From Alkalihalobacillus pseudalcaliphilus (GTDB taxonomy: Bacteria; Bacillota; Bacilli; Bacillales; Bacillaceae_D), in assembly GCF_028610675.1 (NCBI RefSeq), contig NZ_JAQQWS010000007.1, positions 1 to 64,000 on the forward strand: a stretch of DNA of 64,000 nt. Direction: 5' to 3'. A model generated the notes under the pieces. The model did no database searches and was not told the origin of the DNA. It saw only the letters and a list, made by a program, of their open reading frames with translations. Shown in pieces: positions 37,471-45,283 of this stretch. The position numbers and the translations under genes are program-made. How positions within the stretch are numbered: the stretch's first letter is position 1; each line of letters opens with the position of its first letter.

Positions 37471-37710
37471 TTATAAATTCATATTCTCAACACCGAGCAG
37501 CAACGGTAATAATGCCACAACGATACCCGCTATCATAATAACTGCCCCAAAAAATTTTAAGGAGATTTCATCCTGATAGGACACTCCTTGTTTTAGAAAA
37601 TAATCAAGAAGCACAGGAGCTTTCCCTCTAAAAACAAAGTAACCAAACAGGACTATGACCAAACCAATTCCAATGACTAAAAATTTGTATTGGCATAACT
37701 TCCACCGCAA
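37471..37710 (-). CDS. Small two-helix membrane protein (module 2)
   Basis: 79 residues from a TTG: helix 1 about 9-28 (FLVIGIGLVIVLFGYFVF), a short outer or inner loop, helix 2 about 50-70 (FFGAVIMIAGIVVALLPLLL). The start is uncertain because the ribosome binding site is weak. Third gene of module 2, in the same position as 4914-5093 in module 1. The function is unknown. Confidence 0.6.
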   Translation of the reverse strand: MRWKLCQYKFLVIGIGLVIVLFGYFVFRGKAPVLLDYFLKQGVSYQDEISLKFFGAVIMIAGIVVALLPLLLGVENMNL

Positions 37711-37785
37711 ACTATTTTTCTACCTATTTTTATTTACGAAAAATTTTGTTAATAGGTTTTGAAAAACAGCAAATTAGCATTCTAC

Positions 37786-38175
37786 TTATAGGTATTTTCG
37801 TGAAACAATAAATTCAACAAGCGGAAGTAGTACCATCGCAATGCCTAATGCACCAAGTAGAAAAAGATTATATTCCGCATTGACTGTATAATCTATAAAG
37901 ACAAAAATGAGAAGTACTACGACTAAAACGAAATAACTAATCTTTGAGCTTTGCTCCGTAATCCTCTTCCCGAGCTCTTCGTTTTCTAAAATTCCATCCT
38001 TTTCCTTTTCATTACCCCATGTTATCGCCGAGAAAAATGACATTAATAATACCGAAGAAACTAGAATTTCATCAAAACCTAATGTCTGTCCTGACATCAC
38101 TTTATAAATAATAAACGCAACAACCGCAAATGCAGATACCGCAAAGATGAGTGCTATGATCTTCTTCGTACTCAT
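37786..38175 (-). CDS. Four-helix membrane protein (module 2)
   Basis: 129 residues with two helix pairs and a charged central loop (GNEKEKDGILENEELGKRITEQ) near residue 54. The arrangement matches the DUF2178-like proteins of modules 1 and 3. AAAGGGGAGTGAGG precedes the ATG. Follows the HTH gene by 21 bp. The function is unknown. Confidence 0.75.
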   Translation of the reverse strand: MSTKKIIALIFAVSAFAVVAFIIYKVMSGQTLGFDEILVSSVLLMSFFSAITWGNEKEKDGILENEELGKRITEQSSKISYFVLVVVLLIFVFIDYTVNAEYNLFLLGALGIAMVLLPLVEFIVSRKYL

Positions 38176-38196
38176 TACTTCCTCACTCCCCTTTCT

Positions 38197-38400
38197 TTAA
38201 TCGTTTTCCCTAATTGGTTTAAAAACCTCTTCCATCGTCACATTTAAATGAAAGGCGATATCAAAGGCTAATTGTAAGCTCGGATCATACTTGTTATTCT
38301 CAATCGCATTAATCGTTTGCCTACTAACCTGACACAAATCGGCTAATCCCCCTTGCGATAATCCCTTTTGCTCTCGATAAAGCTTAATTTTATTATCCAC
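38197..38400 (-). CDS. Small Xre-family HTH regulator (module 2)
   Basis: 67 residues, one HTH_3 domain; recognition helix in CQVSRQTINAIENNKYDPSL. The GTG start follows GTGAGGATT. Close paralogue of the regulators of modules 1 and 3. It probably represses its own promoter at the two sites upstream. Confidence 0.87.
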   Translation of the reverse strand: MDNKIKLYREQKGLSQGGLADLCQVSRQTINAIENNKYDPSLQLAFDIAFHLNVTMEEVFKPIREND

Positions 38401-38424
38401 TTCATAATCCTCACTTCTATAGGT

Positions 38425-38487
38425 GTAAAAGATTTTTTACAACCTAATTATATGTAAAAACCAATGTACCTGTCAAATACTTTTTAC
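38425..38487 (-). promoter_or_regulatory. Promoter with two operators (module 2)
   Basis: On the minus strand TTGACA (38471-38476 complement), an 18-bp spacer and TATAAT (38447-38452 complement). Operator-like GTAAAA-AGTA-TTTGAC (38472-38487 complement) contains most of the -35 box; GTAAAA-GATT-TTTTAC (38425-38440) lies just past the -10. The layout matches module 3. Confidence 0.78.
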
Positions 38488-38582
38488 ACCCTATTCATTT
38501 CACTTTCGATAATGAATTGCTTAGCAAGCGTTCCTAAGCGTATGCGTATTATTGCTATGGAGTATTAACAAAATAATACAAT

Positions 38583-38617
38583 AAAAGAGCCTTCCTAACT
38601 TTAAAGGAAAGCACTTT
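38583..38617 (-). terminator. Terminator of HTH module 3
   Basis: GCCTTCCT pairs with AAGGAAAGC (one bulge) with flanking AAAAGA/CACTTTT complementarity. Confidence 0.7.
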
Positions 38618-38639
38618 TGTGTATGATTCATATTCTTAC

Positions 38640-39035
38640 CTATAAATTCTTCGCTACAAAAGCTCCTAATCCAATGACGATGTATATAACCATAAAACTC
38701 ACGATCAACCAAACTGTTTCTATCGCATGAATGCCTGAAGCGTATAAAGCAATTAAAACCGCCCCACCCCCGATTAATAAAACATAAAGAACAATCAGCA
38801 AGTACCGTTGCATGTTCTTAAGTGTGCGCTCGTCAACATCAGGAACATTCCCATTTCTTTTCCGTTTCCACTTATCTATGAAAAATGTAGTAGCTAAACC
38901 TATAATAGCTCCCGCAATTATTGGGAGAATTAATTCAAGCCTAAATGCTCTTTCAAATAAATAGGAACCTAAAATTCCGCCAATTGTCATAAATAAAATA
39001 ATTGCGATGGTCATTATCCATTGTAATTTGTTCAT
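38640..39035 (-). CDS. DUF2178-like membrane protein (module 3)
   Basis: 131 residues, four predicted helices in two pairs joined by a charged loop, KWKRKRNGNVPDVDERTLKN, near residue 55, with the DER motif typical of DUF2178-like proteins. Its ATG overlaps the HTH stop (ATGA), so translation is coupled. The function is unknown; a partnership with the regulator is implied by three independent occurrences. Confidence 0.8.
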   Translation of the reverse strand: MNKLQWIMTIAIILFMTIGGILGSYLFERAFRLELILPIIAGAIIGLATTFFIDKWKRKRNGNVPDVDERTLKNMQRYLLIVLYVLLIGGGAVLIALYASGIHAIETVWLIVSFMVIYIVIGLGAFVAKNL

Positions 39036-39250
39036 TTTGTGTCCTCCTCTTTATCATCTAGATAAAATAACTGTTCGATAGGAACGTCGAAATATCGTAC
39101 TAACTTTAAAGCCAACTCAAGACTTGGATTATATTTATTTTTCTCAATCGCATTAATCGTCTGCCTGGTTATTTGCAAATCCTCTGCCATCTTAACCTGA
39201 GTAATCCCTTTCTGCTGCCTTATTTCACGAATATGATTAATGACCCTCAT
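39032..39250 (-). CDS. Small Xre-family HTH regulator (module 3)
   Basis: 72 residues, one HTH_3 domain with recognition helix in LQITRQTINAIEKNKYNPSL. AAGGAGGGACC precedes the ATG. Paralogue of the module 1 and 2 regulators. Overlaps the membrane protein gene by four bases. Confidence 0.88.
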   Translation of the reverse strand: MRVINHIREIRQQKGITQVKMAEDLQITRQTINAIEKNKYNPSLELALKLVRYFDVPIEQLFYLDDKEEDTK

Positions 39251-39268
39251 TGGTCCCTCCTTAGAAAG

Positions 39269-39330
39269 GTAAAGATATCTTTACAGTCAATATATATCAA
39301 ACGGTTCCAAGTGTCAAGATATCTTTACAC
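39269..39330 (-). promoter_or_regulatory. Promoter with two operators (module 3)
   Basis: On the minus strand TTGACA (39312-39317 complement), a 17-bp spacer and TATATT (39289-39294 complement). GTAAAGATATCTTTAC (39269-39284) is a perfect 16-bp palindrome just past the -10. A second copy with one mismatch in a 20-bp palindrome (39311-39330) contains the -35 box. Confidence 0.82.
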
Positions 39331-39336
39331 TACAAA

Positions 39337-39370
39337 CAAAAAAAGTAACCTTTCTCTCAAAGATTACTTG
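39337..39370 (-). terminator. Terminator after the frameshifted small gene
   Basis: On the minus strand AAGTAATCTTT pairs with AAGGTTACTT and is followed by seven Ts. It directly follows the frameshifted ORF at 39379. Confidence 0.8.
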
Positions 39371-39378
39371 GTACATTT

Positions 39379-39554
39379 TTATGTACAGGTATGGTGAGCA
39401 AAATAATGTATGGTTGCTATATAGAACGGATAGCTAAATAGCATTGCAATAACAATTAACCCGGTCCCTGGATTCGGAACATCCCCTGGAAATAGGGTAA
39501 TAAAGCTATAAATAAAAGGGTACTAATTATATTTAATTTCAATAGATACTTCAT
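39379..39554 (-). pseudogene. Frameshifted small membrane protein gene
   Basis: An ATG at 39554 follows AAGGAGG at good spacing and opens MKYLLKLNIIST. The frame closes early, but a shift of one base in the TACCCTTTTATTT tract continues into a coherent second part, FITLFPGDVPNPGTGLIVIA then MLFSYPFYIATIHYF, ending at 39379 just before a terminator. The joined product would be about 58 residues with two hydrophobic helices. Either a recent frameshift or a sequencing error in the T tract. The function is unknown. Confidence 0.65.
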
Positions 39555-39747
39555 AGCACCATGCCTCCTTGTATGAAGTTATTTTATTATAAAAGTTCAC
39601 TAAAGGCATGATTCCATAATTTTAAAAATAACTTACCCTATACTGTTTTCGCGATACCACATAAACCCTCATCTCTACTCTTTTGTTGTCGTCACCTGGC
39701 TATTAGGACACTTTAACCCGCTTACCTGCCCTTTCATTGTCGTCATG

Positions 39748-40115
39748 CTCTCATCGACATGTTCTTGCCTTTTTTGCCTATGATCATGTCGTCCATACTC
39801 CTTCATCGACATGTTCTTCGACTTTTTTGCCCATGTTCATGTCGTCCATACTCACTCATCGACATGTTCTTCGACTTTTTTGCCCATGATCATGTCGTCC
39901 ATACCCCCTTATCGACATGTTCTTTGACTTTTTTACCTATGATCATGTCGTCCATACTCACTCATAGACATGTTCTTCGACTTTTTTACCTATGATCATG
40001 TCGTCCATACTCACTCATAGACATGTTCTTCGACTTTTTTGCCCATGATCATGTCGTCCATACTCACTCATCGACATGTTCTCTCCCTTTTTTGCCCATG
40101 ATCATGTCGACCAGT
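39748..40115. repeat. Family B hairpin array (53-bp units)
   Basis: Seven units with left arm GACATG start at 39756, 39808, 39861, 39914, 39967, 40020 and 40073: one interval of 52 bp, then 53. Each has GACATGTTCTT, a T-rich stretch, CCATGATCATGTC and a spacer TCCATACTCACTCAT. GACATG pairs with CATGTC, and CATGATCATG is itself a perfect palindrome. The unit differs from family A in sequence but not in plan or period. No gene is implied by the 78-codon open frame inside. Confidence 0.93.
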
Positions 40116-40174
40116 TTCACAACAAACAAACTCCACTAAACACATTTCACTAGAGTCTTCACTATGGGCATCCT

Positions 40175-40735
40175 TTAATCCGTCCTTATCTCATAATGCT
40201 GAGCCTTATTATCCTCAATTGAAATGACCAACCACTCACTATCAATACTTATAAAACTCCGCTCGGGGCCAAGATAATAAACCATTGTCATATCATCTGC
40301 AAAATATCCGTTTTCATCAGGGTCCCCTAGTAAAGAGACGATTTCATCTAGGCTCTTACCGATTAATTCCGTGTTATGTAGAAAATTATCAATAATCATC
40401 ACCCGTTCACTCGGTTCACTTACCCATTTTTCACTCGAAAACGTTGCCCTCTCTACGAAAATACCTAAGCAAATAAGACAGAAGAGCGGTGCAATTACAC
40501 TGAGACTTATCAGCTTTTTGTTACTTCGCTTGTTCACACCACTCTTTACCAACAATCGGCTCAAAAACATAGCAAAGAGAATAAAGATAACAAAAGGTAA
40601 AACAATGAGAATAATAGCGGCTATCGTCAGCGTTTTATAATCGAAAACGATAACACTAAAAACGAGTAAATAATATAAGATATAGTGAGCAATGGAACCT
40701 ATCATTAATGTATAATAAGCCTTTTTTCTATCCAT
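40175..40735 (-). CDS. Membrane protein with BamE-like C-terminal domain
   Basis: 186 residues: three helices (about 9-30, 37-60 and 76-95) and then a soluble tail. The tail has IGKSLDEIVSLLGDPDENG near 124 followed by VYYLGPE, which resembles the BamE/SmpA-type fold seen in small Gram-positive exported proteins. The function is unknown. The ribosome binding site is weak. Confidence 0.7.
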   Translation of the reverse strand: MDRKKAYYTLMIGSIAHYILYYLLVFSVIVFDYKTLTIAAIILIVLPFVIFILFAMFLSRLLVKSGVNKRSNKKLISLSVIAPLFCLICLGIFVERATFSSEKWVSEPSERVMIIDNFLHNTELIGKSLDEIVSLLGDPDENGYFADDMTMVYYLGPERSFISIDSEWLVISIEDNKAQHYEIRTD

Positions 40736-40862
40736 GTATTCACCAATTTTCCTCTTTACTCTTTAGACGAGCACCTTTCGATAACGGTTTTATAAAACGT
40801 CAAGAAAGTGCTTCGTCCATCGTATTGGTTAGGGTAAATCATACTCTTCCTTTACAATGAGC

Positions 40863-40896
40863 AAAAAAGCCTCACCAAAGATGTGAGACTTTTTTA
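40863..40896. terminator. Terminator hairpin
   Basis: AAAAAAGCCTCACCA pairs with TGTGAGACTTTTTT around a short loop, with one mismatch. Usable from either side; it most likely serves the minus-strand HAD gene ending at 40993. The rest of 40736-40992 shows nothing else. Confidence 0.75.
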
Positions 40897-40992
40897 GATT
40901 TGGAGCTTATAACAACCTTATCGACGTTTTCCTATAATCCCCATATTAATTTGTACATAGGAAAAGTCAGAACATTCAGGCCAGCCTATCCA

Positions 40993-41775
40993 TTACTTCA
41001 ACAATCCAACCATCTGCAACCCGTGCACTAGCCCATCATCATCGACATGCTTGGTTACATACTTAGCTTTTTCCTTCACTTCTGGTTCTGCATTGCCCAT
41101 CGCTACACTATTGTGAATTTCCGATAACATCTCAACGTCATTGAACCCATCACCAAAGGCATATTGCCTTTCTTTAGGATAATTGAGTTTTTCCATGACC
41201 TTTGCAATCCCAACAGCTTTTGAACCACCACTCGGTACAATATCAAGGGAAACAGGATGCCAGCGAACAAAGTGAAGGCCATCATATTGATTTTCGTAGA
41301 CCGTTTCTTCACCTTCTGCACAGAAAAGTAAAGCTTGATAAATGTCACGCCCTTTATAAAACTCAGGATCGTGGGACGGCATTTGATAAATTTTCAAACT
41401 TGAAATACTCTCTTGGATATACGCATGCTCTTCTGTTACATTAGCTTTCATTTCTTCATGGTTCATATATACAACAGGATGACCATGCTTAACAGCGTCT
41501 TCTGTAAACTTTTCAATTTCTATTTCATTCAGTGGATTCGTATAAATGACCTCACCTTTGACAACGACATACTGACCGTTATAGCTAACATACGTATCAA
41601 TACCTAACTCCTCACGTAATTCTTTATACATAAATGGAGCTCTTCCGGTTGCAATTGCGACCTCATGCCCGTCACTTTTAAGTTGTTGAATCGCCTTTTT
41701 GGCTGATTCGGGTAATGATTTATCTTCCGTTAATAAAGTTCCATCAATATCAAAAAATATCACGCTTTTCTCCAC
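40993..41775 (-). CDS. Cof-type HAD phosphatase
   Basis: 260 residues. The nucleophile is Asp9 with Asp11 (FFDIDGTLL); motif II is in VAIATGRAP, the lysine in SGGSKAVGI, and motif IV FGDGFNDVEML near residue 208. The C2-type cap lies in the middle, as in Cof/YkrA-type sugar phosphatases. The GTG start follows AGAGGG. Monocistronic. Confidence 0.92.
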   Translation of the reverse strand: MEKSVIFFDIDGTLLTEDKSLPESAKKAIQQLKSDGHEVAIATGRAPFMYKELREELGIDTYVSYNGQYVVVKGEVIYTNPLNEIEIEKFTEDAVKHGHPVVYMNHEEMKANVTEEHAYIQESISSLKIYQMPSHDPEFYKGRDIYQALLFCAEGEETVYENQYDGLHFVRWHPVSLDIVPSGGSKAVGIAKVMEKLNYPKERQYAFGDGFNDVEMLSEIHNSVAMGNAEPEVKEKAKYVTKHVDDDGLVHGLQMVGLLK

Positions 41776-42067
41776 TAGTATCCCTCTTTCTATCTGAATT
41801 GAAATGATCGTGCTTTTAAACTTTTAAAGTCATGATCCATGATGACACGACTCTACCTTGATAATTTCCTCTATCTGTTTCAATCAAACTCTTCCATTTC
41901 CATTAAATCAAATGATACGAGGAGGATGCAAATCATACACCGTATTGATTTTATCGACGACTTCCAAAAAACGCCTTGATGCACGACTATCCTCTATTCA
42001 TTCTTTTCCCTTTTTCACCTTCCAAATCTTTATGAAATAATCCCCTACCAAAAATAGCTAATACCTC
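41776..42067. other. Intergenic region, possible gene remnant
   Basis: No intact gene. One minus-strand frame reads coherently in pieces (for example FLEVVDKINTVYDLHPPRII, then FNGNGRV and LKQIEEIIKV) but is cut by several stops, so it may be a decayed gene. I cannot name the family. Confidence 0.25.
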
Positions 42068-43297
42068 TTATCCTTTTTCTATTTCAGCAACCGGTTTTAC
42101 CACTTCTAAATATCGCCACTTGATCCAAGCACCTGCTAATAAAAGCATCAAGATGGCGGCGATGATATAAATGCTTGAAAGTGGGTAATACATGAGCAGT
42201 AAAAATGAAACAAGTGGCCCGAGTGCTGAGCCAACATCTACGACAACGGTATGGGCTGTCATCATTTTGACTTTATCTGAACGAACCGCCGCTCTTGTTG
42301 CAAGTGTATCGGTCGTTGTTGTAAAAACAGTGGACAATAATTGAAAACAAATGATGAATACAAGCAATAAAAGAACCTGCTCAGTTAAAGCCAACAAGAC
42401 TAAAAGTCCCGCACCGCCGATTAACGGAATGAGTAAAACGGGTAACATGGTTGCTAGCTGATCAACCTTTCTCCCAATGAATGGTGCCACAAACGGATCC
42501 CAAGCCCAACGTAACGCCTGCATCAATCCCGCTAAAGTTGCCACACCAATAACTAGTGATCCGAGTTGCCACAAGCCACCATAGACAGAACCAATTAAAG
42601 GACTTAGTGTGGAGGCGAATAATCCCATGATAATAAACCCTTGCATCAGTCCCGTGCACAAGACAAGTATCACAAATGGGGAAACCCAACTGAAGGCACC
42701 TGATTGTATGGGCAGCTCCTTTTTCTTTTGTTCAGTCTTAGACTTTGGTACGACGAAAAATACAACTGGAATCGTCACAACCGCAATCAAGGCAAAACTA
42801 GTCGTCACAAAAAAGATCGAGGTTTGATCAACAAGAAAGCCACCTGCCAGCATCCCCACTAAACCGCCTAAGCCCCATAGACCATTATATAAACCAACAT
42901 GCCAGCCTCTATTTTGATCCGTCGTTACATCTATAATCGTTAAAAAACCACCAAGTCTAATAAAGGACCAAGCCACTCCCCATAGTGCCCGCATGATAAG
43001 CAGTGCCCAAAATTCATGAAAGACTCCATAAGAAAAGGTCGTAATCACCGCTAATACTAAGGCAATTAACACACCTGTCCTCAATTGAAAATGCTGATAA
43101 AAGTAGCCGATTAAAGGATTTAAAGGCAAACGAATAAACCGATTAATCGATAAAAGCAAACCTATTTGCCAAAGTGCATGTAAACCGAATTCTTGCCAAT
43201 ACAAAGGCAATACAATAAATAGCATTGCATCGCCCATTACTGCAACCCCAGTCATTAAGGCTAAAGCAATGACTTTTCCTCTTGATGTAATATTCAT
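42068..43297 (-). CDS. MFS transporter
   Basis: 409 residues with about twelve hydrophobic helices and the N-half GYFYQHFQLRTG loop typical of major facilitators. Divergently transcribed from the SgrR-like gene with 115 bp between, the arrangement seen for sugar efflux proteins of the SetA type and their regulators. Efflux of a sugar or drug is inference; the substrate is not evident. Confidence 0.85.
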   Translation of the reverse strand: MNITSRGKVIALALMTGVAVMGDAMLFIVLPLYWQEFGLHALWQIGLLLSINRFIRLPLNPLIGYFYQHFQLRTGVLIALVLAVITTFSYGVFHEFWALLIMRALWGVAWSFIRLGGFLTIIDVTTDQNRGWHVGLYNGLWGLGGLVGMLAGGFLVDQTSIFFVTTSFALIAVVTIPVVFFVVPKSKTEQKKKELPIQSGAFSWVSPFVILVLCTGLMQGFIIMGLFASTLSPLIGSVYGGLWQLGSLVIGVATLAGLMQALRWAWDPFVAPFIGRKVDQLATMLPVLLIPLIGGAGLLVLLALTEQVLLLLVFIICFQLLSTVFTTTTDTLATRAAVRSDKVKMMTAHTVVVDVGSALGPLVSFLLLMYYPLSSIYIIAAILMLLLAGAWIKWRYLEVVKPVAEIEKG

Positions 43298-43412
43298 AGC
43301 GTCACAACCATTTCTGTATCATTCTGACTTTTCTCCATTTTACATTCAACAAAGAGGAAAAAAAGGGTAAACTTAGATCACGTACATTTCCCCTTTTATA
43401 GAAAGGTTGATC

Positions 43413-45161
43413 ATGATGAAGCTATCTGAACAATATGAGCAATTACTACTCTCTTTTCACGAACGACAAAGCAAAACGACTTTAAAAGAATTATCAGGAA
43501 TCCTTTTCTGTTCTGAGCGCCATACGAAAAATATCATTCATGATTTAAAAGAAATAGGTTGGATTGATTGGAGCCCTGGGAGAGGTCGCGGGAATGTATC
43601 CACGATTACTTTTAAAGTCGAATTAGAAACATTCATTATGCAAAGAGCTGAACAACTAGTAAGTGAGGCATCAATTGATGAAGCCGTGTCTTTTATCAAG
43701 TCAAGAACGTTAAACGCCTTGCAGAAAGAACAGTTTTTAGATTGGTTATTAACAAAAGTCATTCACTCAAAAGAAATGGAATCACCTGGTGAACTCGATC
43801 ATTTACGTTTCGCTTCATACAGGCCACTACCATCACTCGACCCTTACTATGTTCATCGACGTTCTGAAAACCATATGATGCGACACATTTACAATCGACT
43901 TATTCGTTATAGTGAAACACAACAAGACTTTGTCCCTGAACTTGCTCACTCCTTTAAATCGAGCGAGGATGAGCTTACTTGGATATTCTATCTAAGAAAA
44001 CATGTGCTTTTTCATGATGGTCAACAGGTAAGTGCAGCCGATATTTGTGAAAGCTTTCAAAGACATAGCGACAAGCGTTCCGCATACCATTGGATGACAG
44101 CCACTATCTCGTCGGTGAAACCTTTGAACATGTACACCGTCGAATTTACCTTAACCTATCGTAACCCTTTTTTCCTTCATTTGATTGCCTCATTGGGTGG
44201 TAGCATCGTCAAGGCCAATAAACCAAATGTGCCGATTGGTACAGGACCCTTTCAAGTCGTAACGAACAATGAAGATAAGCTCACCTTACAAGCATTTGAG
44301 CATTATTTTGGCTATCGTCCGTTGCTTGATAAAGTCACGATGTACTTCTTTCCACAAGTTTATGAAACCTCAACAATGGAACATGCTGGTCTTGACAAAA
44401 AACTCAACTTTTATCAATATCCTAATTCGATAAAAGCGAATAGCACCTATGAAATGAACACGATCGTTGACAAAGGAAGTAAGCTCTTAACAATTAATCA
44501 AAACCGCACCATTGGTGTCGACATTCACTTAAAAAAAGCGATTAATACCATGCTTTCACGAAAGAAAATGGTCAAAGAGCTTCAAGGGAATCGCCATGTA
44601 CCAGCCTATGGGATGTTTTCGGAGTATGAAGTAGAAATAGAACATTCCTTAGAAAGAGCTCAAGAGTACCTTGACCTTAGCGATTACGATCATGATGTTT
44701 TACATTTGTATAGCTATATCGGTGCAGGCAATGAAAAAGATAGTGAGTGGATCCAAACAGAGCTATCACTCATTGGCATCATCGTCCAAGTTCATATTCT
44801 GCCATTGTCTGCCTTACACAAGCTTGACTTAACACAAATAGCCGATTTTTTACTTGGTGAGCAATTATCAGATGAAGACCAAACTTACACTTACTTATCA
44901 GCGTTTTTTGGTACTCATAGTTTTATCCAGTATCATTTAACAAAAGCTTGGAATGAAAACATAATGAAGCAATTATTAACTCCACGAGTTGAAGATCGAC
45001 TTGCTGTTTTACGTCTAGCAGAACAAACCTTATGTGAGGAACATTCGCTTTTGTACTTATACCGCTTGCAACAATCAGCCATTTATCCCAATGATTTAGA
45101 GAATATTCACTTAAATGCACTTGGCTGGGTTGATTATACAAAACTATGGTACCGTCATTAA
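43413..45161 (+). CDS. SgrR-like transcription regulator with solute-binding domain
   Basis: 582 residues from the ATG at 43413 after GAAAGG. The N-terminal 100 residues are an SgrR-type winged helix (LKELSGILFCSERHTKNIIH, WSPGRGRGN). The remainder resembles an extracellular family 5 binding protein (LAHSFKSSEDELTWIFYLRK, GTGPFQVVT) but without signal peptide, so it is a cytoplasmic ligand sensor. It most likely controls the divergent MFS gene. Confidence 0.88.
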   Translation: MMKLSEQYEQLLLSFHERQSKTTLKELSGILFCSERHTKNIIHDLKEIGWIDWSPGRGRGNVSTITFKVELETFIMQRAEQLVSEASIDEAVSFIKSRTLNALQKEQFLDWLLTKVIHSKEMESPGELDHLRFASYRPLPSLDPYYVHRRSENHMMRHIYNRLIRYSETQQDFVPELAHSFKSSEDELTWIFYLRKHVLFHDGQQVSAADICESFQRHSDKRSAYHWMTATISSVKPLNMYTVEFTLTYRNPFFLHLIASLGGSIVKANKPNVPIGTGPFQVVTNNEDKLTLQAFEHYFGYRPLLDKVTMYFFPQVYETSTMEHAGLDKKLNFYQYPNSIKANSTYEMNTIVDKGSKLLTINQNRTIGVDIHLKKAINTMLSRKKMVKELQGNRHVPAYGMFSEYEVEIEHSLERAQEYLDLSDYDHDVLHLYSYIGAGNEKDSEWIQTELSLIGIIVQVHILPLSALHKLDLTQIADFLLGEQLSDEDQTYTYLSAFFGTHSFIQYHLTKAWNENIMKQLLTPRVEDRLAVLRLAEQTLCEEHSLLYLYRLQQSAIYPNDLENIHLNALGWVDYTKLWYRH

Positions 45162-45231
45162 TCATACTTTCAACACCATACTTTTTTACTCGTTTTACCA
45201 AAAAGTATGTTCTTTGAATGGCCCTTTATAG

Positions 45232-45258
45232 TATAATAGTATGAGGAAAACGTTTTCA
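45232..45258 (+). promoter_or_regulatory. -10 box and cre site of the chemoreceptor gene
   Basis: TATAAT at 45232-45237 is followed by AGGAAAACGTTTTCA (45244-45258), a cre box with one mismatch that contains the perfect palindrome GAAAACGTTTTC. A site just after the -10 should mediate CcpA repression. Confidence 0.75.
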
Positions 45259-45283
45259 CAAAATTCTCATAAGGGGGAGTTCA

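Noticed and set aside
39759..39995. 78-codon frame in the family B array
   Set aside because: Repeat by-product; the unit of 53 bp shifts frame each copy and no ribosome binding site is present.
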